DNA of 64,000 nucleotides, from assembly GCF_002943755.1 (NCBI RefSeq), contig NZ_MQUB01000001.1:962501-1026500 (forward strand), written 5' to 3'. Below, piece by piece: positions 26,693-35,827 of the stretch. The stretch comes from Aureitalea marina (lineage in GTDB: Bacteria > Bacteroidota > Bacteroidia > Flavobacteriales > Flavobacteriaceae). The translations under genes were made by a program, and so were the position numbers. Every line of letters starts with the position of its first letter. Position 1 is the stretch's first letter. The notes under the pieces are model-generated. The model saw only the letters and a program-made list of their open reading frames with translations, ran no database searches and had not been told where the DNA came from.

Positions 26693-28450
26693 ATGATGGA
26701 GAAGTATTTTAAGAACTTTCTATTTTTCTACAAGGCAATTGGGAATAGGCTTTTTGTTGCTCTAACTCTAAATGTCCTGGTAGGAATTTTAGATGGATTG
26801 GGGTTGGCCATGTTCCTGCCTTTACTTCAAATGGTTAGTGACAATGGTGGTGAGATAGAGGGTAAATCTGCTGTGATCGAGGGAATGTTCTCCTCAATGG
26901 GTTTGGAGCTGAACCTGTTCTCCGTGCTGTTGTTCATGGTGTCCATATTCGCGGTAAAGGGACTGATCAAATTTCTCTCGTTTTCTTTTCAGGTAATAAT
27001 TCTTCAGTCATTTATCCGGACCGTACGGATCGATATGTTCGACAAATTTCATGTTTTGAATTACAAATACTTTACCCAATCTGATTTTGGAAGATTACAG
27101 AATTCGGTGACGGCAGAGGTATCCCGTGTTGGTCAGGCTTGTCGGTCATATTTGAAGACAATGGAGGCTTTAGTTCTAGTAATGACCTATCTTGTTCTGG
27201 CCTTTATCACAAACCCTCAATTTTCCCTCCTCGTTACCGTTGTAGCTGGCTTGACCAATTTTCTGTATAAGTTCATCAATCGAAAGACAAAAGGCCAATC
27301 AAGAATATTGGTCAAACGCAATGATTTTTTCCAGGGAATGGTTTTGGAGTACCTAAACAATTTCAAATACTTAAAGGTTTCCGGAAAAATTCAGGTCTTT
27401 GGGGAGAGGCTTACTAAGGGGATCAAGCAAGTTGAGGAAACCAATAAAAGAATCGGGATCCTCAATGGAATAGCTTTGACCATACGTGAACCTATTTTGA
27501 TTTTCGTGCTCTCAGCAGTTATGTTGGTACAGGTGGAAGTTCTTGGTGGTTCACTGGGATTGATTCTGCTTTCCATCGTTTTTTTCTACCGGGCCTTACA
27601 GGTTGTATTGGTCATGCAGAATCAATACAACGTATTTCTTTCAGTAGAAGGGTCTTTGCGAAATTTAGAGCAAATACAACGCGAATTCGATGATCACCAT
27701 CAAGATACAGCTGGTCGTACTTTTACGGGGCTTCGCTCTTTTATTCGATTAGATGGCATCCGTTTCGGTTTTGGCGATCGGATTGTATTGAACAATATTG
27801 ACCTCATTATTCCAGAGAATAAAACGATGGCCTTTGTGGGACCCAGCGGCAGTGGTAAGACCACATTGATCAATTTGATCGCCGGACTCCTGTCGCCGGA
27901 TTCTGGTCAAATTTTATATGACCATAAGCCAATATATGAGTATGACATTTCCAGTTTGCAGAGTAGGATAGGATACATAACGCAGGAGGCAGTTGTTTTT
28001 AGTGATACGCTTTTTAACAATATCTCGCTTTGGGATAAAATGACGGATGAGAATTTATCGCGCTATGAGCGGGTTGTTCAAGACGCTGCAATGGATGAGT
28101 TTGTGGAAACAGATAGTGCAGAAAATCAAGTTAGCGGACTTAATCTGAGCGGTGGTCAAAGACAGCGAGTTTCTATAGCTCGAGAGTTGTTTAAAGAACC
28201 TGACATTCTAATCATGGACGAGGCAACCTCATCTTTGGACTCTGCAACCGAGGCGGTAATTCAAAGAAGGATCAACGAATTTTCAGGAAAAAAGACCATC
28301 CTTATCGTGGCACACCGATTATCAACCGTTAAAAAGGCCGACATAGTCGTATATCTGAATGCTGGAAATATAGAAGCTCAAGGAACGTATGAAGAATTAA
28401 TGGATACAGTACCTAAGTTTCAGAAGATGGTGGAATTACAGAACCTGTAA
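26693..28450 (+). CDS. ABC half-transporter, PglK/MsbA-type oligosaccharide flippase
   Basis: The protein (about 585 residues) has an N-terminal six-TM domain and a C-terminal ATPase with GPSGSGKTT, the Q-loop YITQEAVVF, the signature LSGGQRQRVSIAREL and Walker B ILIMDEATSSLD. No Wzx gene is seen in the cluster, so this half-transporter is the best candidate to flip the lipid-linked repeat unit, as PglK does in Campylobacter. I prefer the ATG at 26693 over the TTG at 26681, which overlaps the preceding stop. A general lipid exporter role cannot be excluded. Confidence 0.88.
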   Translation: MMEKYFKNFLFFYKAIGNRLFVALTLNVLVGILDGLGLAMFLPLLQMVSDNGGEIEGKSAVIEGMFSSMGLELNLFSVLLFMVSIFAVKGLIKFLSFSFQVIILQSFIRTVRIDMFDKFHVLNYKYFTQSDFGRLQNSVTAEVSRVGQACRSYLKTMEALVLVMTYLVLAFITNPQFSLLVTVVAGLTNFLYKFINRKTKGQSRILVKRNDFFQGMVLEYLNNFKYLKVSGKIQVFGERLTKGIKQVEETNKRIGILNGIALTIREPILIFVLSAVMLVQVEVLGGSLGLILLSIVFFYRALQVVLVMQNQYNVFLSVEGSLRNLEQIQREFDDHHQDTAGRTFTGLRSFIRLDGIRFGFGDRIVLNNIDLIIPENKTMAFVGPSGSGKTTLINLIAGLLSPDSGQILYDHKPIYEYDISSLQSRIGYITQEAVVFSDTLFNNISLWDKMTDENLSRYERVVQDAAMDEFVETDSAENQVSGLNLSGGQRQRVSIARELFKEPDILIMDEATSSLDSATEAVIQRRINEFSGKKTILIVAHRLSTVKKADIVVYLNAGNIEAQGTYEELMDTVPKFQKMVELQNL

Positions 28451-28505
28451 ATTGGTCGACACCTAGTATTAGGTTCATATGATTTTTTAGCATGGGTCCG
28501 GAACG

Positions 28506-29114
28506 ATGTTAATTATGCAACTGTTTAAGAAAACACCCAAGAAGAGAGGTTATTTTGTCCATATTCCGAAAACCGCCGGTGGGAGCATGCGGTATTTCAG
28601 CCGGCATGTCGGTCTAGAAATCGTGGGGCATAATCTTCGTGACCCTAATTATCAATATTTCAAGGATTATGAGGATAGAATGTCATATTTCTCTTTTGCA
28701 TTTGCACGGAACCCGCTAGATCGTGCCGTTTCAGCATTTCAATTTTTAAGTGAAGGGGGCATAAATGAAGAAGATCAAAAAGACGCTCAGCAATACGTTA
28801 GTCCTTATAAGGGAGACTTTAATGCTTTTGTTCATTCGGAATTGACAAAAGGTGAGGTGTTAAAGCAGTTACACTTTATGCCCCAGCATAATTGGATTAC
28901 GGATTCTGCTGGAAAACTATGTGTGGATATGATATGTCGTTTTGAGAACTTAGAGCAGGAGGTTACCAAACTTAACCAACTACTAAATATCACTAAACAC
29001 TTCGAAATGCCACTAAAGAATCCAAGTGCCAAGGGGAAGAGAATCATTGACTCGAAATCTGAATCGATCATCAGGGAGGTCTACTACAAGGACTATCTAA
29101 TGTTTAATTACTAG
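28506..29114 (+). CDS. Sulfotransferase 2 (Sulfotransfer_2, carbohydrate type)
   Basis: The 202-residue protein belongs to the family that includes animal HNK-1, chondroitin and dermatan sulfotransferases. Visible are the phosphosulfate loop HIPKTAGGS (19-27) and the 3'-phosphate motif FARNPLDRAVSAF (66-78), followed by HFMPQHNWI. It is short but complete. An ATG at 28515 is an alternative start. It stands 55 bases after the ABC transporter. Confidence 0.88.
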   Translation: MLIMQLFKKTPKKRGYFVHIPKTAGGSMRYFSRHVGLEIVGHNLRDPNYQYFKDYEDRMSYFSFAFARNPLDRAVSAFQFLSEGGINEEDQKDAQQYVSPYKGDFNAFVHSELTKGEVLKQLHFMPQHNWITDSAGKLCVDMICRFENLEQEVTKLNQLLNITKHFEMPLKNPSAKGKRIIDSKSESIIREVYYKDYLMFNY

Positions 29115-29137
29115 CCGGGTTGGGAAATCAATAGTCA

Positions 29138-30202
29138 GTGAAAAAAAATCCGCAAATTCAATTCATTTCATCCAAACCGATCCGGCCTTTCGGAACTGTC
29201 CAAATGCGGTGTTTGCAACCGGCAGAATCGCTCGGAGAGAAGGGGTTTGACGTGGAGGTAGGGAATATTCGAAAAGTATTGCCAACAAAAAACGGCATTA
29301 TTTTTTTTCATAGAACACCGAGCAACGCATTTACCCGCTCATTCTTGAGATTGGCCCGATCCTATGGGAATGTTTTAGTTTATGACACAGACGACTTAAC
29401 CATAATCGAAGCCAAACAGAAGGACCACGTGATGCATCTATGTGATGCAATTACTGTTTCTACAGAGTTTCTTAAAAAGGAATTCGCCAAACATTTCGAG
29501 CCGGTGATCGTTATACGCAATGCACTTTCAAGTGCCTATTGGCAGGCCGCCACCGCGATAAGAGAATCAAAATATGAGGGTGATAATAAGTACGTAACTA
29601 TGGCTTACCTAAGCGGGTCTGCCACACATGATGATGATTTCAAAATAATTGAGCAATCACTTCTTGAGCTTCTCAATCAATATGACCAAACACGGTTGAT
29701 CTTGGCGGGTAAATTGAATTTCTCTAAAGATTTCTTCCAATTTCAAGATCGTTTCATCAATTATGAATTCATGTCCTATACTGATTATGTGAATCTATAC
29801 AAGTGTATTGATATCAACTTGGCTCCATTGGATGTGGACAAGCCTTTCAATCAAGGCAGAAGTGAACTCAAGTATATGGAAGCCGGAGCTTGTGGAATTC
29901 CTACGGTGGCATCACCAACGGATAGTTATTTGCATGCAATTGAACCAGGCGTTAATGGTCTGTTAGCCAGCGGTGGAGAGTGGAAAAGTCAATTGATTAA
30001 ATTGATCAACAATTCGGAATTACGTCGTGAACTGGGGGTCAAAGCTTGCGCCGACATGAGCGCAAATTATTTGGGGGATAGTCGGGTTCGGGAGTACATA
30101 GACCTTATTCATCGTTTGAAGGATCAACAGAACGTCCGATCAGGACCGCTTCGGAGATTAGCTTGCTTAACCTCCGTGTATCTAACCCGATTGATAAGAT
30201 GA
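29138..30202 (+). CDS. Glycosyltransferase, GT-B fold
   Basis: The 354-residue protein starts at a GTG and shows a GT-B layout: an N-terminal domain with DTDD, a linker, and a C-terminal donor-binding domain with NLAPLDVDKPFNQGRSELKYMEAGACGIPTVAS, which matches the ExxxxG-type motif of GT1/GT4 families. The sugar cannot be predicted. Its stop overlaps the next gene by ATGA (30199-30202). Confidence 0.85.
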   Translation: MKKNPQIQFISSKPIRPFGTVQMRCLQPAESLGEKGFDVEVGNIRKVLPTKNGIIFFHRTPSNAFTRSFLRLARSYGNVLVYDTDDLTIIEAKQKDHVMHLCDAITVSTEFLKKEFAKHFEPVIVIRNALSSAYWQAATAIRESKYEGDNKYVTMAYLSGSATHDDDFKIIEQSLLELLNQYDQTRLILAGKLNFSKDFFQFQDRFINYEFMSYTDYVNLYKCIDINLAPLDVDKPFNQGRSELKYMEAGACGIPTVASPTDSYLHAIEPGVNGLLASGGEWKSQLIKLINNSELRRELGVKACADMSANYLGDSRVREYIDLIHRLKDQQNVRSGPLRRLACLTSVYLTRLIR

Positions 30203-31201
30203 TAACCTATATCAACATTCTACGTGTTTTGGCTGGTATTTTTGTCGTCCTACTTCATGTATCGGGCGATGGTTTTGATTTGGATTTGGAGACCTACAAT
30301 AAAGGGTCAATGAATTGGTGGGTTACTAATGCTTACAATTCGATCACAAGGTGGACTGTGCCCATTTTTGTCATGATGGGAGGCGCACTTGCCATACGCC
30401 CCAAAAACCAGCGGATGACAAATTATATTTTGAAAAGGTCAAAACGGGTCCTGGTTCCATTGTTATTTTGGGCTCTGATCTATTTGGGATATCGCATAGG
30501 TTTCAATGGACTGAGCATTGATAGAGCATTCTATCAATTTTTTATAAGCGGAAAACCATTTTATCACCTTTGGTATTTCTACATGCTCTTAGGTTTGACG
30601 ATTTTAACACCTGTTCTAAGTTTAATTCGAGAAAAGTATGGGGAGTGGTTCGTTGGTCTTGTTGGATTGGTCTTGTTGATCCTATTTCTAACAGTGCCAG
30701 CATCCCATGACGTTTTTCCTTTGGTGCGGGTTGAATCTGTTCCGGCATATTTGGTCTGGTTCATGCCTTACTTAGGCTACTATTGTCTAGGTAGTTACTT
30801 CGCCAATATGAAAAACAGGATCAAACCTATGTTAATTGTTCTCCTATTATTAATCTTATGGACCGTCACTATTATTGGAGTATACTATGCGGATCGGATA
30901 TTTCACAGTTACCTTGCCTGGAACACAGCAGGGATCTCAATATTGATCTTTGTGTTATTTAAACAGATGAACTTCGCTTCAGGGATTAGTAAAATATCGA
31001 CCAAGTTGGCTCCCCTTACTTTAGGCGTGTATTTGATGCACCCATTACTATTGGAATTATTGAAGGGGCACAGGTATAACAATAGACTCGATAAACCCCA
31101 TATTGGCAATTCCAATGATCACACTCTGTTGTTGGTCGATCTGTCTATTATTCACGCAATTATTCTTAAAACACAAACTGCTGTCACAGGTGGTTGTATA
31201 G
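30199..31201 (+). CDS. Membrane acyltransferase 3 family, apparent frameshift near the 3' end
   Basis: O-acyltransferase family 3 proteins (about ten TM helices) add acetyl or succinyl groups to surface sugars. The product begins MITYINILRVLAGIFVVLLHVSG, the family N-terminus with the catalytic His. After GVYLMHPLLLELLKG the uninterrupted frame runs to 31224 but gives a polar, non-family tail. Skipping one G of the GGGG run at 31065-31068 restores GTGITIDSINPILAIP and a final TM helix, ending at TAG 31199-31201. I annotate the corrected end. The indel may be a sequencing error or a real mutation. The ATG at 30199 replaces a longer in-frame start at 30163. Confidence 0.75.
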
Positions 31202-31220
31202 CGAAGTTATCCCGGCTAGT

Positions 31221-32054
31221 ATGATCAATAGAATTCAGAGTTCGATAAAATCTAGGTTGAAGACAAGGCGTATCAACAGGCGTGCTTCCAAGAAGGAACG
31301 TTATCAACTGAGAAATGAACTAGGCAGTCCTTCGGCCGTAATCTGGATCTTCGGTTGCCAAAGATCCGGGACCACATTTTTAGAGAATATTTTTCGTCAT
31401 GATCTGAACTCATCCGTATTTGGTGAATTTAGTCCTTTAACAATAGGGGAGAGAAAAACGGTATTGAAAGGTAGAGCAGAGGTGACCACTTTGGTTAGTG
31501 ATCAAAATGCAAAGTATGTCGTAATCAGACCCCTGTTTGAATCCGATCGTGCTATTGAGTTGATGAATTTTTTTCCCAACTCTATAGGAGTATGGATGTT
31601 TCGTGAAGGTAGTTTTGTAGTGGACTCTATGATGAGAAAATGGAAAGACCAATTCTTTGCTATTTCTCGGCGTGTCGAATCGGATGAGCAAGGACATTGG
31701 AGATTATCAAAATCTGTTATGGAGCATTCCCTCGAAAATGGAGAACTCCACGTGGCCGAACGATATGCTCGATATTGGATTATGAGAAATGAGATTCCTT
31801 TTGAGAATAAACTGATGGCCGATGAACGCTTACTATTCTTGGATTATAGAAAATTGGTTCAGGATCCGGGTCAATGCATAGTTCAGATACTACGACACGC
31901 AGGGAAGTTCGAAATTTGGCCTGATTTCAAAGTAGATGCTAGAACAAATCGGCTTTACCAAGAACCAAAATTGGAAATATCTCCTGAATCTAGACTGCGT
32001 TTGCAAGTCTTGTACAAAGAGTTAGAAGTAATCGGGAAACAACAATTCGGCTAA
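31221..32054 (+). CDS. Sulfotransferase 3
   Basis: The 277-residue protein has a basic N-terminus and the phosphosulfate loop FGCQRSGTTFLENIF (44-58). A WMFREGSFVVDSMMRKW stretch takes the place of the usual RDPxxxxxS motif, so the 3'-phosphate site is divergent. DYRKLVQDP later is typical of sulfotransferases. The ATG at 31221 is preferred to a TTG at 31194, which overlaps the corrected end of the acyltransferase. TAATG links it to the next gene (32052-32056). Confidence 0.8.
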   Translation: MINRIQSSIKSRLKTRRINRRASKKERYQLRNELGSPSAVIWIFGCQRSGTTFLENIFRHDLNSSVFGEFSPLTIGERKTVLKGRAEVTTLVSDQNAKYVVIRPLFESDRAIELMNFFPNSIGVWMFREGSFVVDSMMRKWKDQFFAISRRVESDEQGHWRLSKSVMEHSLENGELHVAERYARYWIMRNEIPFENKLMADERLLFLDYRKLVQDPGQCIVQILRHAGKFEIWPDFKVDARTNRLYQEPKLEISPESRLRLQVLYKELEVIGKQQFG

Positions 32055-33190
32055 TGATCGCAATCGTAACACCAAATCCGGATACTCCAGCCGAGACTTT
32101 CGTTAGGCAACACATCAGGTTAATTCAACCTGGAAAGACCGTGGTGGTCTATTGGGAAGGGAATGGAAATTCATTGGACGGTATATCCTCAAATCGTATA
32201 CCTGCGCGTTCCAATTCTGTTCTTGGTAAATTGGTAAGCCTAAGGAGCTACATGTTGTGGGGTTATCCTGGACTTTTGGTTGGCCATCAAGGGAAGCAGT
32301 TAGAGAAATTTTTCAAGCATCACCAGGTCGAAGCAGTTCTGGCTGAATTTGGACCGACTGGTTGTGCAGTCATGCGAGTATGCGATAGGTTGAATTTACC
32401 ACTGTTCGTGAATTTTCACGGTCATGATGCCACGGTCATGGCCAAACGAAAATTGATCCGTCGCGCCTATCGCTTTTTGAATAAAAGAGCGACTGGATTT
32501 ATTTGCGGGTCCAATCATTTTAAACAAATTTTGATCGATCTTAATATTAGTGCAAATAAAATTCAGGTAATTCCTTGTGGAATTGAAATGGAAGAATTTG
32601 GGCCTTTGGAACAAGGTAAAGATGATGGTCTCGTTCTGGCAGTAGGTCGGTTTGTAGAGAAAAAAGCACCACATTTGACCATACAGGCATTTGCTAAGGT
32701 AGTTGAACAATGTCCTGAAGCCCGTTTAGAAATGATAGGAGGGGGGCCATTATTAGAAGAATGCAAAATATTGATTGATCGTCTAGACCTCACTCAGCAG
32801 GTTATACTCCATGGGGTTAAAGATCATCAATTCGTGAAGTCGAAAATGAAGCAGGCATCTGTATTCGTTCAGCACTCCGTAATAGCTAGTAATGGAGATA
32901 TGGAAAGTCAGGGTGTATCATTGTTGGAGGCAATGGCCAGTTCGACGCCTCAGGTAGTCACGGATCACAATGGGTTTAGTGAGACGGTTTTAGAGAATGA
33001 AACAGGATTTTTGGTTCCTGAGGGCGATACCAACCAGATGGCCAATAGAATCATTGAGTTATTATCTGATCCTATAAAACGCTCTCGCTTTGGTATTCGA
33101 TCCCAAGAGATTGCCAAATCTAAGTTCGAGTCTAGAAGTATGGCAGAAAAGATTCGAAATTTAATGTTAACCTCCAGTCGAGTTATATGA
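32054..33190 (+). CDS. Glycosyltransferase family 4 type
   Basis: The 378-residue GT-B enzyme has NFHGHDATVM in the acceptor domain and the donor motif GVSLLEAMASSTPQVVT (EX7E-like) near residue 290. It includes VIPCGIEMEEFGP and LAVGRFVEKKAPH, both usual in GT4. It overlaps the preceding gene by one base and the next by four (33187-33190). Donor sugar unknown. Confidence 0.9.
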   Translation: MIAIVTPNPDTPAETFVRQHIRLIQPGKTVVVYWEGNGNSLDGISSNRIPARSNSVLGKLVSLRSYMLWGYPGLLVGHQGKQLEKFFKHHQVEAVLAEFGPTGCAVMRVCDRLNLPLFVNFHGHDATVMAKRKLIRRAYRFLNKRATGFICGSNHFKQILIDLNISANKIQVIPCGIEMEEFGPLEQGKDDGLVLAVGRFVEKKAPHLTIQAFAKVVEQCPEARLEMIGGGPLLEECKILIDRLDLTQQVILHGVKDHQFVKSKMKQASVFVQHSVIASNGDMESQGVSLLEAMASSTPQVVTDHNGFSETVLENETGFLVPEGDTNQMANRIIELLSDPIKRSRFGIRSQEIAKSKFESRSMAEKIRNLMLTSSRVI

Positions 33191-33951
33191 GCGCACAAGA
33201 AATACACAAGAGTGAATACGATTCCTTTTTCTGGTTGCACATCAAGAAATCTGCTGGAATCTCTACACGAAAACTGTTACAACCTCACTACGTTGAAGTG
33301 GTAAGAGGTAAGAAACCTCAAAATTTCATTCAATCCGATCGGTCTCAGTACAACGATATTCTCAATAATTTCCGAGTAGTTCTCGGTGAGTATCAATTTA
33401 AGCGAGCACTATTTGCGAAGAAATTCCTGTACAAGGAACAATGGGACAACATCTATTCCTTCGCCTTTGCCAGGGAACCAGTGGATCGTTGTGTCAGTAT
33501 GTTCTTCTATTTGTTCTATGGAAAAGATTTGTCGTTGCCTCGGAAGATTTACAACACTTATCGAAACATTAGAACCTATGGTAAACCACTTAACTCATTA
33601 ACCGGGCAGTTTGATCTTTTTTTAGACCTGGTGCAACAGGCACATGAGGACAGGACTTCCATTTACATTCCCAGGGGTTTACATTTCACCACACATACAG
33701 CTTCTGTTTTCGACGATGTGACAGACACGGAAGGGAAGGTCTTACTGACCGAAATATTCAAATTGGAGAATTTGTTGATGGGGGTCAAACGTGCTCATGA
33801 AGCCTGTGGACTTCCTATGAATAATCCGGAGGTTGATGTCAGGTCCAATAGAGGAAAGAACAAAAAGGAGTTTAGTCCCTCTGTTGAACAGCGAAGAAAG
33901 ATCGAGTCCATTTTTTATAAGGACTTCGAATTATACGAGAATGCGAACTAG
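33187..33951 (+). CDS. Sulfotransferase 4 (Sulfotransfer_2-like)
   Basis: The 254-residue protein has the phosphosulfate loop LHIKKSAGIST (17-27), in which Lys replaces the usual Pro before Lys-Ser/Thr, and a 3'-phosphate motif FAREPVDRCVSMF at about 96-108. A late IFKLENL and FYKDFELY agree with the carbohydrate sulfotransferase family. It is a paralogue type of the gene at 28506, with moderate divergence. Confidence 0.82.
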   Translation: MSAQEIHKSEYDSFFWLHIKKSAGISTRKLLQPHYVEVVRGKKPQNFIQSDRSQYNDILNNFRVVLGEYQFKRALFAKKFLYKEQWDNIYSFAFAREPVDRCVSMFFYLFYGKDLSLPRKIYNTYRNIRTYGKPLNSLTGQFDLFLDLVQQAHEDRTSIYIPRGLHFTTHTASVFDDVTDTEGKVLLTEIFKLENLLMGVKRAHEACGLPMNNPEVDVRSNRGKNKKEFSPSVEQRRKIESIFYKDFELYENAN

Positions 33952-33981
33952 AACAATTATTATTTCAAGTAATGTATCCTT

Positions 33982-34815
33982 ATGTTCCTGACAGATGATT
34001 TTTGTTATGTAGACATGCCAAAGACCGGCACGGTAGCCGTGAACAATTGGTTAAAGGAACTGTTTCCAGATCGGTATTTCAAACACCATGAAAAACCAAA
34101 TGCGGACATTGTGAACAGTGGTCGCTTGCTGTTTGGCACATATCGAGACCCACATTCATTTTATCTTTCCTTGTGGACCTATGGTTGTACCAAAAGAGAG
34201 AGAACGGGTGGAGTTTACTCTAACTTAACCTCCTTTAGACTGTTCAAATCTTTGGCTTACTCCAAAAATAAACTCGGAGCAATTAGAGCAATAGTCTCCA
34301 AGCTAAGGCTTCGCAGATCATTGGATATAGAATACCATAAACGCCTCTATGCCGATAAGAATGACCCCGAATTATTTCGGCAATGGCTGCGAATTGTACT
34401 CGATCCAAAATATGCCTGCTTGCTTTCGGGCTCCTATTACTACAGTGGAATCCATAAATTAACAGGTCTGTACAGTTGGTACATGTTAACTTTCTACTTT
34501 AAAGACCTAGGTGTGTTGACGCAAGGTAAGGTCAGGTCTGAAAAAGAGCTTCTTCAATTTGTTGCTGCCAACTGCTACATCGACGAATTCATAGACCAAC
34601 AAAATCTCTTTGAGAGTTTTCAAAATTTAATGCGGGAACATCAATTCTTAAAAAATAATGCCGTTTTAGATCGCCTGGAAGATCGCCCAATGAACAGTTC
34701 GAAATCTGGGCAGGTGGATCATATGTCATTCTATACGGACGAATTGGTCAAATTAGTCGAGAGTCGGGAGTCTGTAATTGTTCAGCTCATTAATAACCGC
34801 TACCTCTCTGAGTGA
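33982..34815 (+). CDS. Sulfotransferase-like protein 5
   Basis: The 277-residue protein has a short loop DMPKTGTVAVNNWL (11-24), equivalent to PKTGT of sulfotransferases, and FGTYRDPHSFYLSLW (51-65) in the position of the 3'-phosphate site. The remainder (LSGSYYYSGIHKLTGLYSWYM) is unlike the others in the cluster, so it is a distinct subfamily. The call rests on the two PAPS motifs. Confidence 0.7.
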   Translation: MFLTDDFCYVDMPKTGTVAVNNWLKELFPDRYFKHHEKPNADIVNSGRLLFGTYRDPHSFYLSLWTYGCTKRERTGGVYSNLTSFRLFKSLAYSKNKLGAIRAIVSKLRLRRSLDIEYHKRLYADKNDPELFRQWLRIVLDPKYACLLSGSYYYSGIHKLTGLYSWYMLTFYFKDLGVLTQGKVRSEKELLQFVAANCYIDEFIDQQNLFESFQNLMREHQFLKNNAVLDRLEDRPMNSSKSGQVDHMSFYTDELVKLVESRESVIVQLINNRYLSE

Positions 34816-34866
34816 GTCAAGAAACAAATGAGTATGAGTTCAATTGGCATCTAAAAAGAGTCTAAT

Positions 34867-35793
34867 TTGGGAAAGACAAAAGTTATCATGTTGAGTTCAC
34901 TGGCATTTTCCGGTAGCACATTGTTCGGACTGGCCTTGGGTAGACATAGTAGAATGACCACTCTTGGTGAGGTTATGTATCTGGAGCGTGACTATCACCC
35001 AAATCTGCAATGTTCATGTGGAGAACGATTAGGAGAATGTCCAATGTGGAGTAGAGTAGTTAAGCAGGCTAACAGTCAATCTGTCGATGTCCAGTTCAAA
35101 TTTGACAAGAAATGGAAAGGCGTTGATTTTGACAAGAAAGGATTTAACTTTTATAAATTTTTATTGATTAATGGTTTTCGTCCTCAACGAATCTATCGTG
35201 ATGATCAAATTGAAAATTATCGGATTCGAAATGGGAACTTCTTTAACCTCATGGGGAAGGAATTCCCTGACACGGAGTACTTTGTTGATCTCTCCAAAAC
35301 ACCCGAACGCATGGAAGTATTGATGGGATCTCCGTCAATCGACGCTTATTATATTCATTTGAGGAGAAATCTGAAGGCTGTTTACAAATCCAATCTTTCT
35401 CGTCGCAAAATGACTCGGAAAGGATGGGGCTTCAAAATGTTACGTGAAAGTTATTTATTGCATGCCCGTGAACGTCATAGAAGAAAAGTCTTTGATCGAG
35501 TTCCTAAATCAAAAAGAATTACTGTAGATTTTGATCTCTTCAAGGCCCAGCCTATGCAAGAATACCGGCATGTGCTGAACTGGCTTAATTTACAAGATGA
35601 AGAGATCAAAGACCCAAGAAGTCTATCGATAAAGAAGCAACACTTATACTTAGGTAACCGCTGGCTTTTCTCGTCAGATCCAAATTATGATGTTCAAATA
35701 TCTGAGAGCTCTCAAAAGGTTGAGTTGAATAGATTGGAACGTATGAGCTTTAATATATTTAAAACATTATTAAACCCTAATTTCAAAGACTAG
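34867..35793 (+). CDS. Sulfotransferase 6 with Cys-rich insert
   Basis: The 308-residue protein has the loop SSLAFSGSTLFGLALGRH (10-27) and a later LRRNLKAVYKSNLSR motif for the 3'-phosphate. Between them lies CSCGERLGECPMW (49-61), a Cys-rich segment known from some bacterial sulfotransferases and possibly a metal or disulfide site. It uses a TTG start at 34867; the ATG at 34888 would cut into the loop strand. Confidence 0.8.
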   Translation: MGKTKVIMLSSLAFSGSTLFGLALGRHSRMTTLGEVMYLERDYHPNLQCSCGERLGECPMWSRVVKQANSQSVDVQFKFDKKWKGVDFDKKGFNFYKFLLINGFRPQRIYRDDQIENYRIRNGNFFNLMGKEFPDTEYFVDLSKTPERMEVLMGSPSIDAYYIHLRRNLKAVYKSNLSRRKMTRKGWGFKMLRESYLLHARERHRRKVFDRVPKSKRITVDFDLFKAQPMQEYRHVLNWLNLQDEEIKDPRSLSIKKQHLYLGNRWLFSSDPNYDVQISESSQKVELNRLERMSFNIFKTLLNPNFKD

Positions 35794-35827
35794 ATCAAGG
35801 ATTTGAATTTGAATTAATTAAACAGAA

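Noticed and set aside
26693-28450. MsbA for lipid A export
   Set aside because: The location among sulfotransferases and glycosyltransferases and the lack of another flippase favour an oligosaccharide flippase, although sequence alone does not exclude MsbA.
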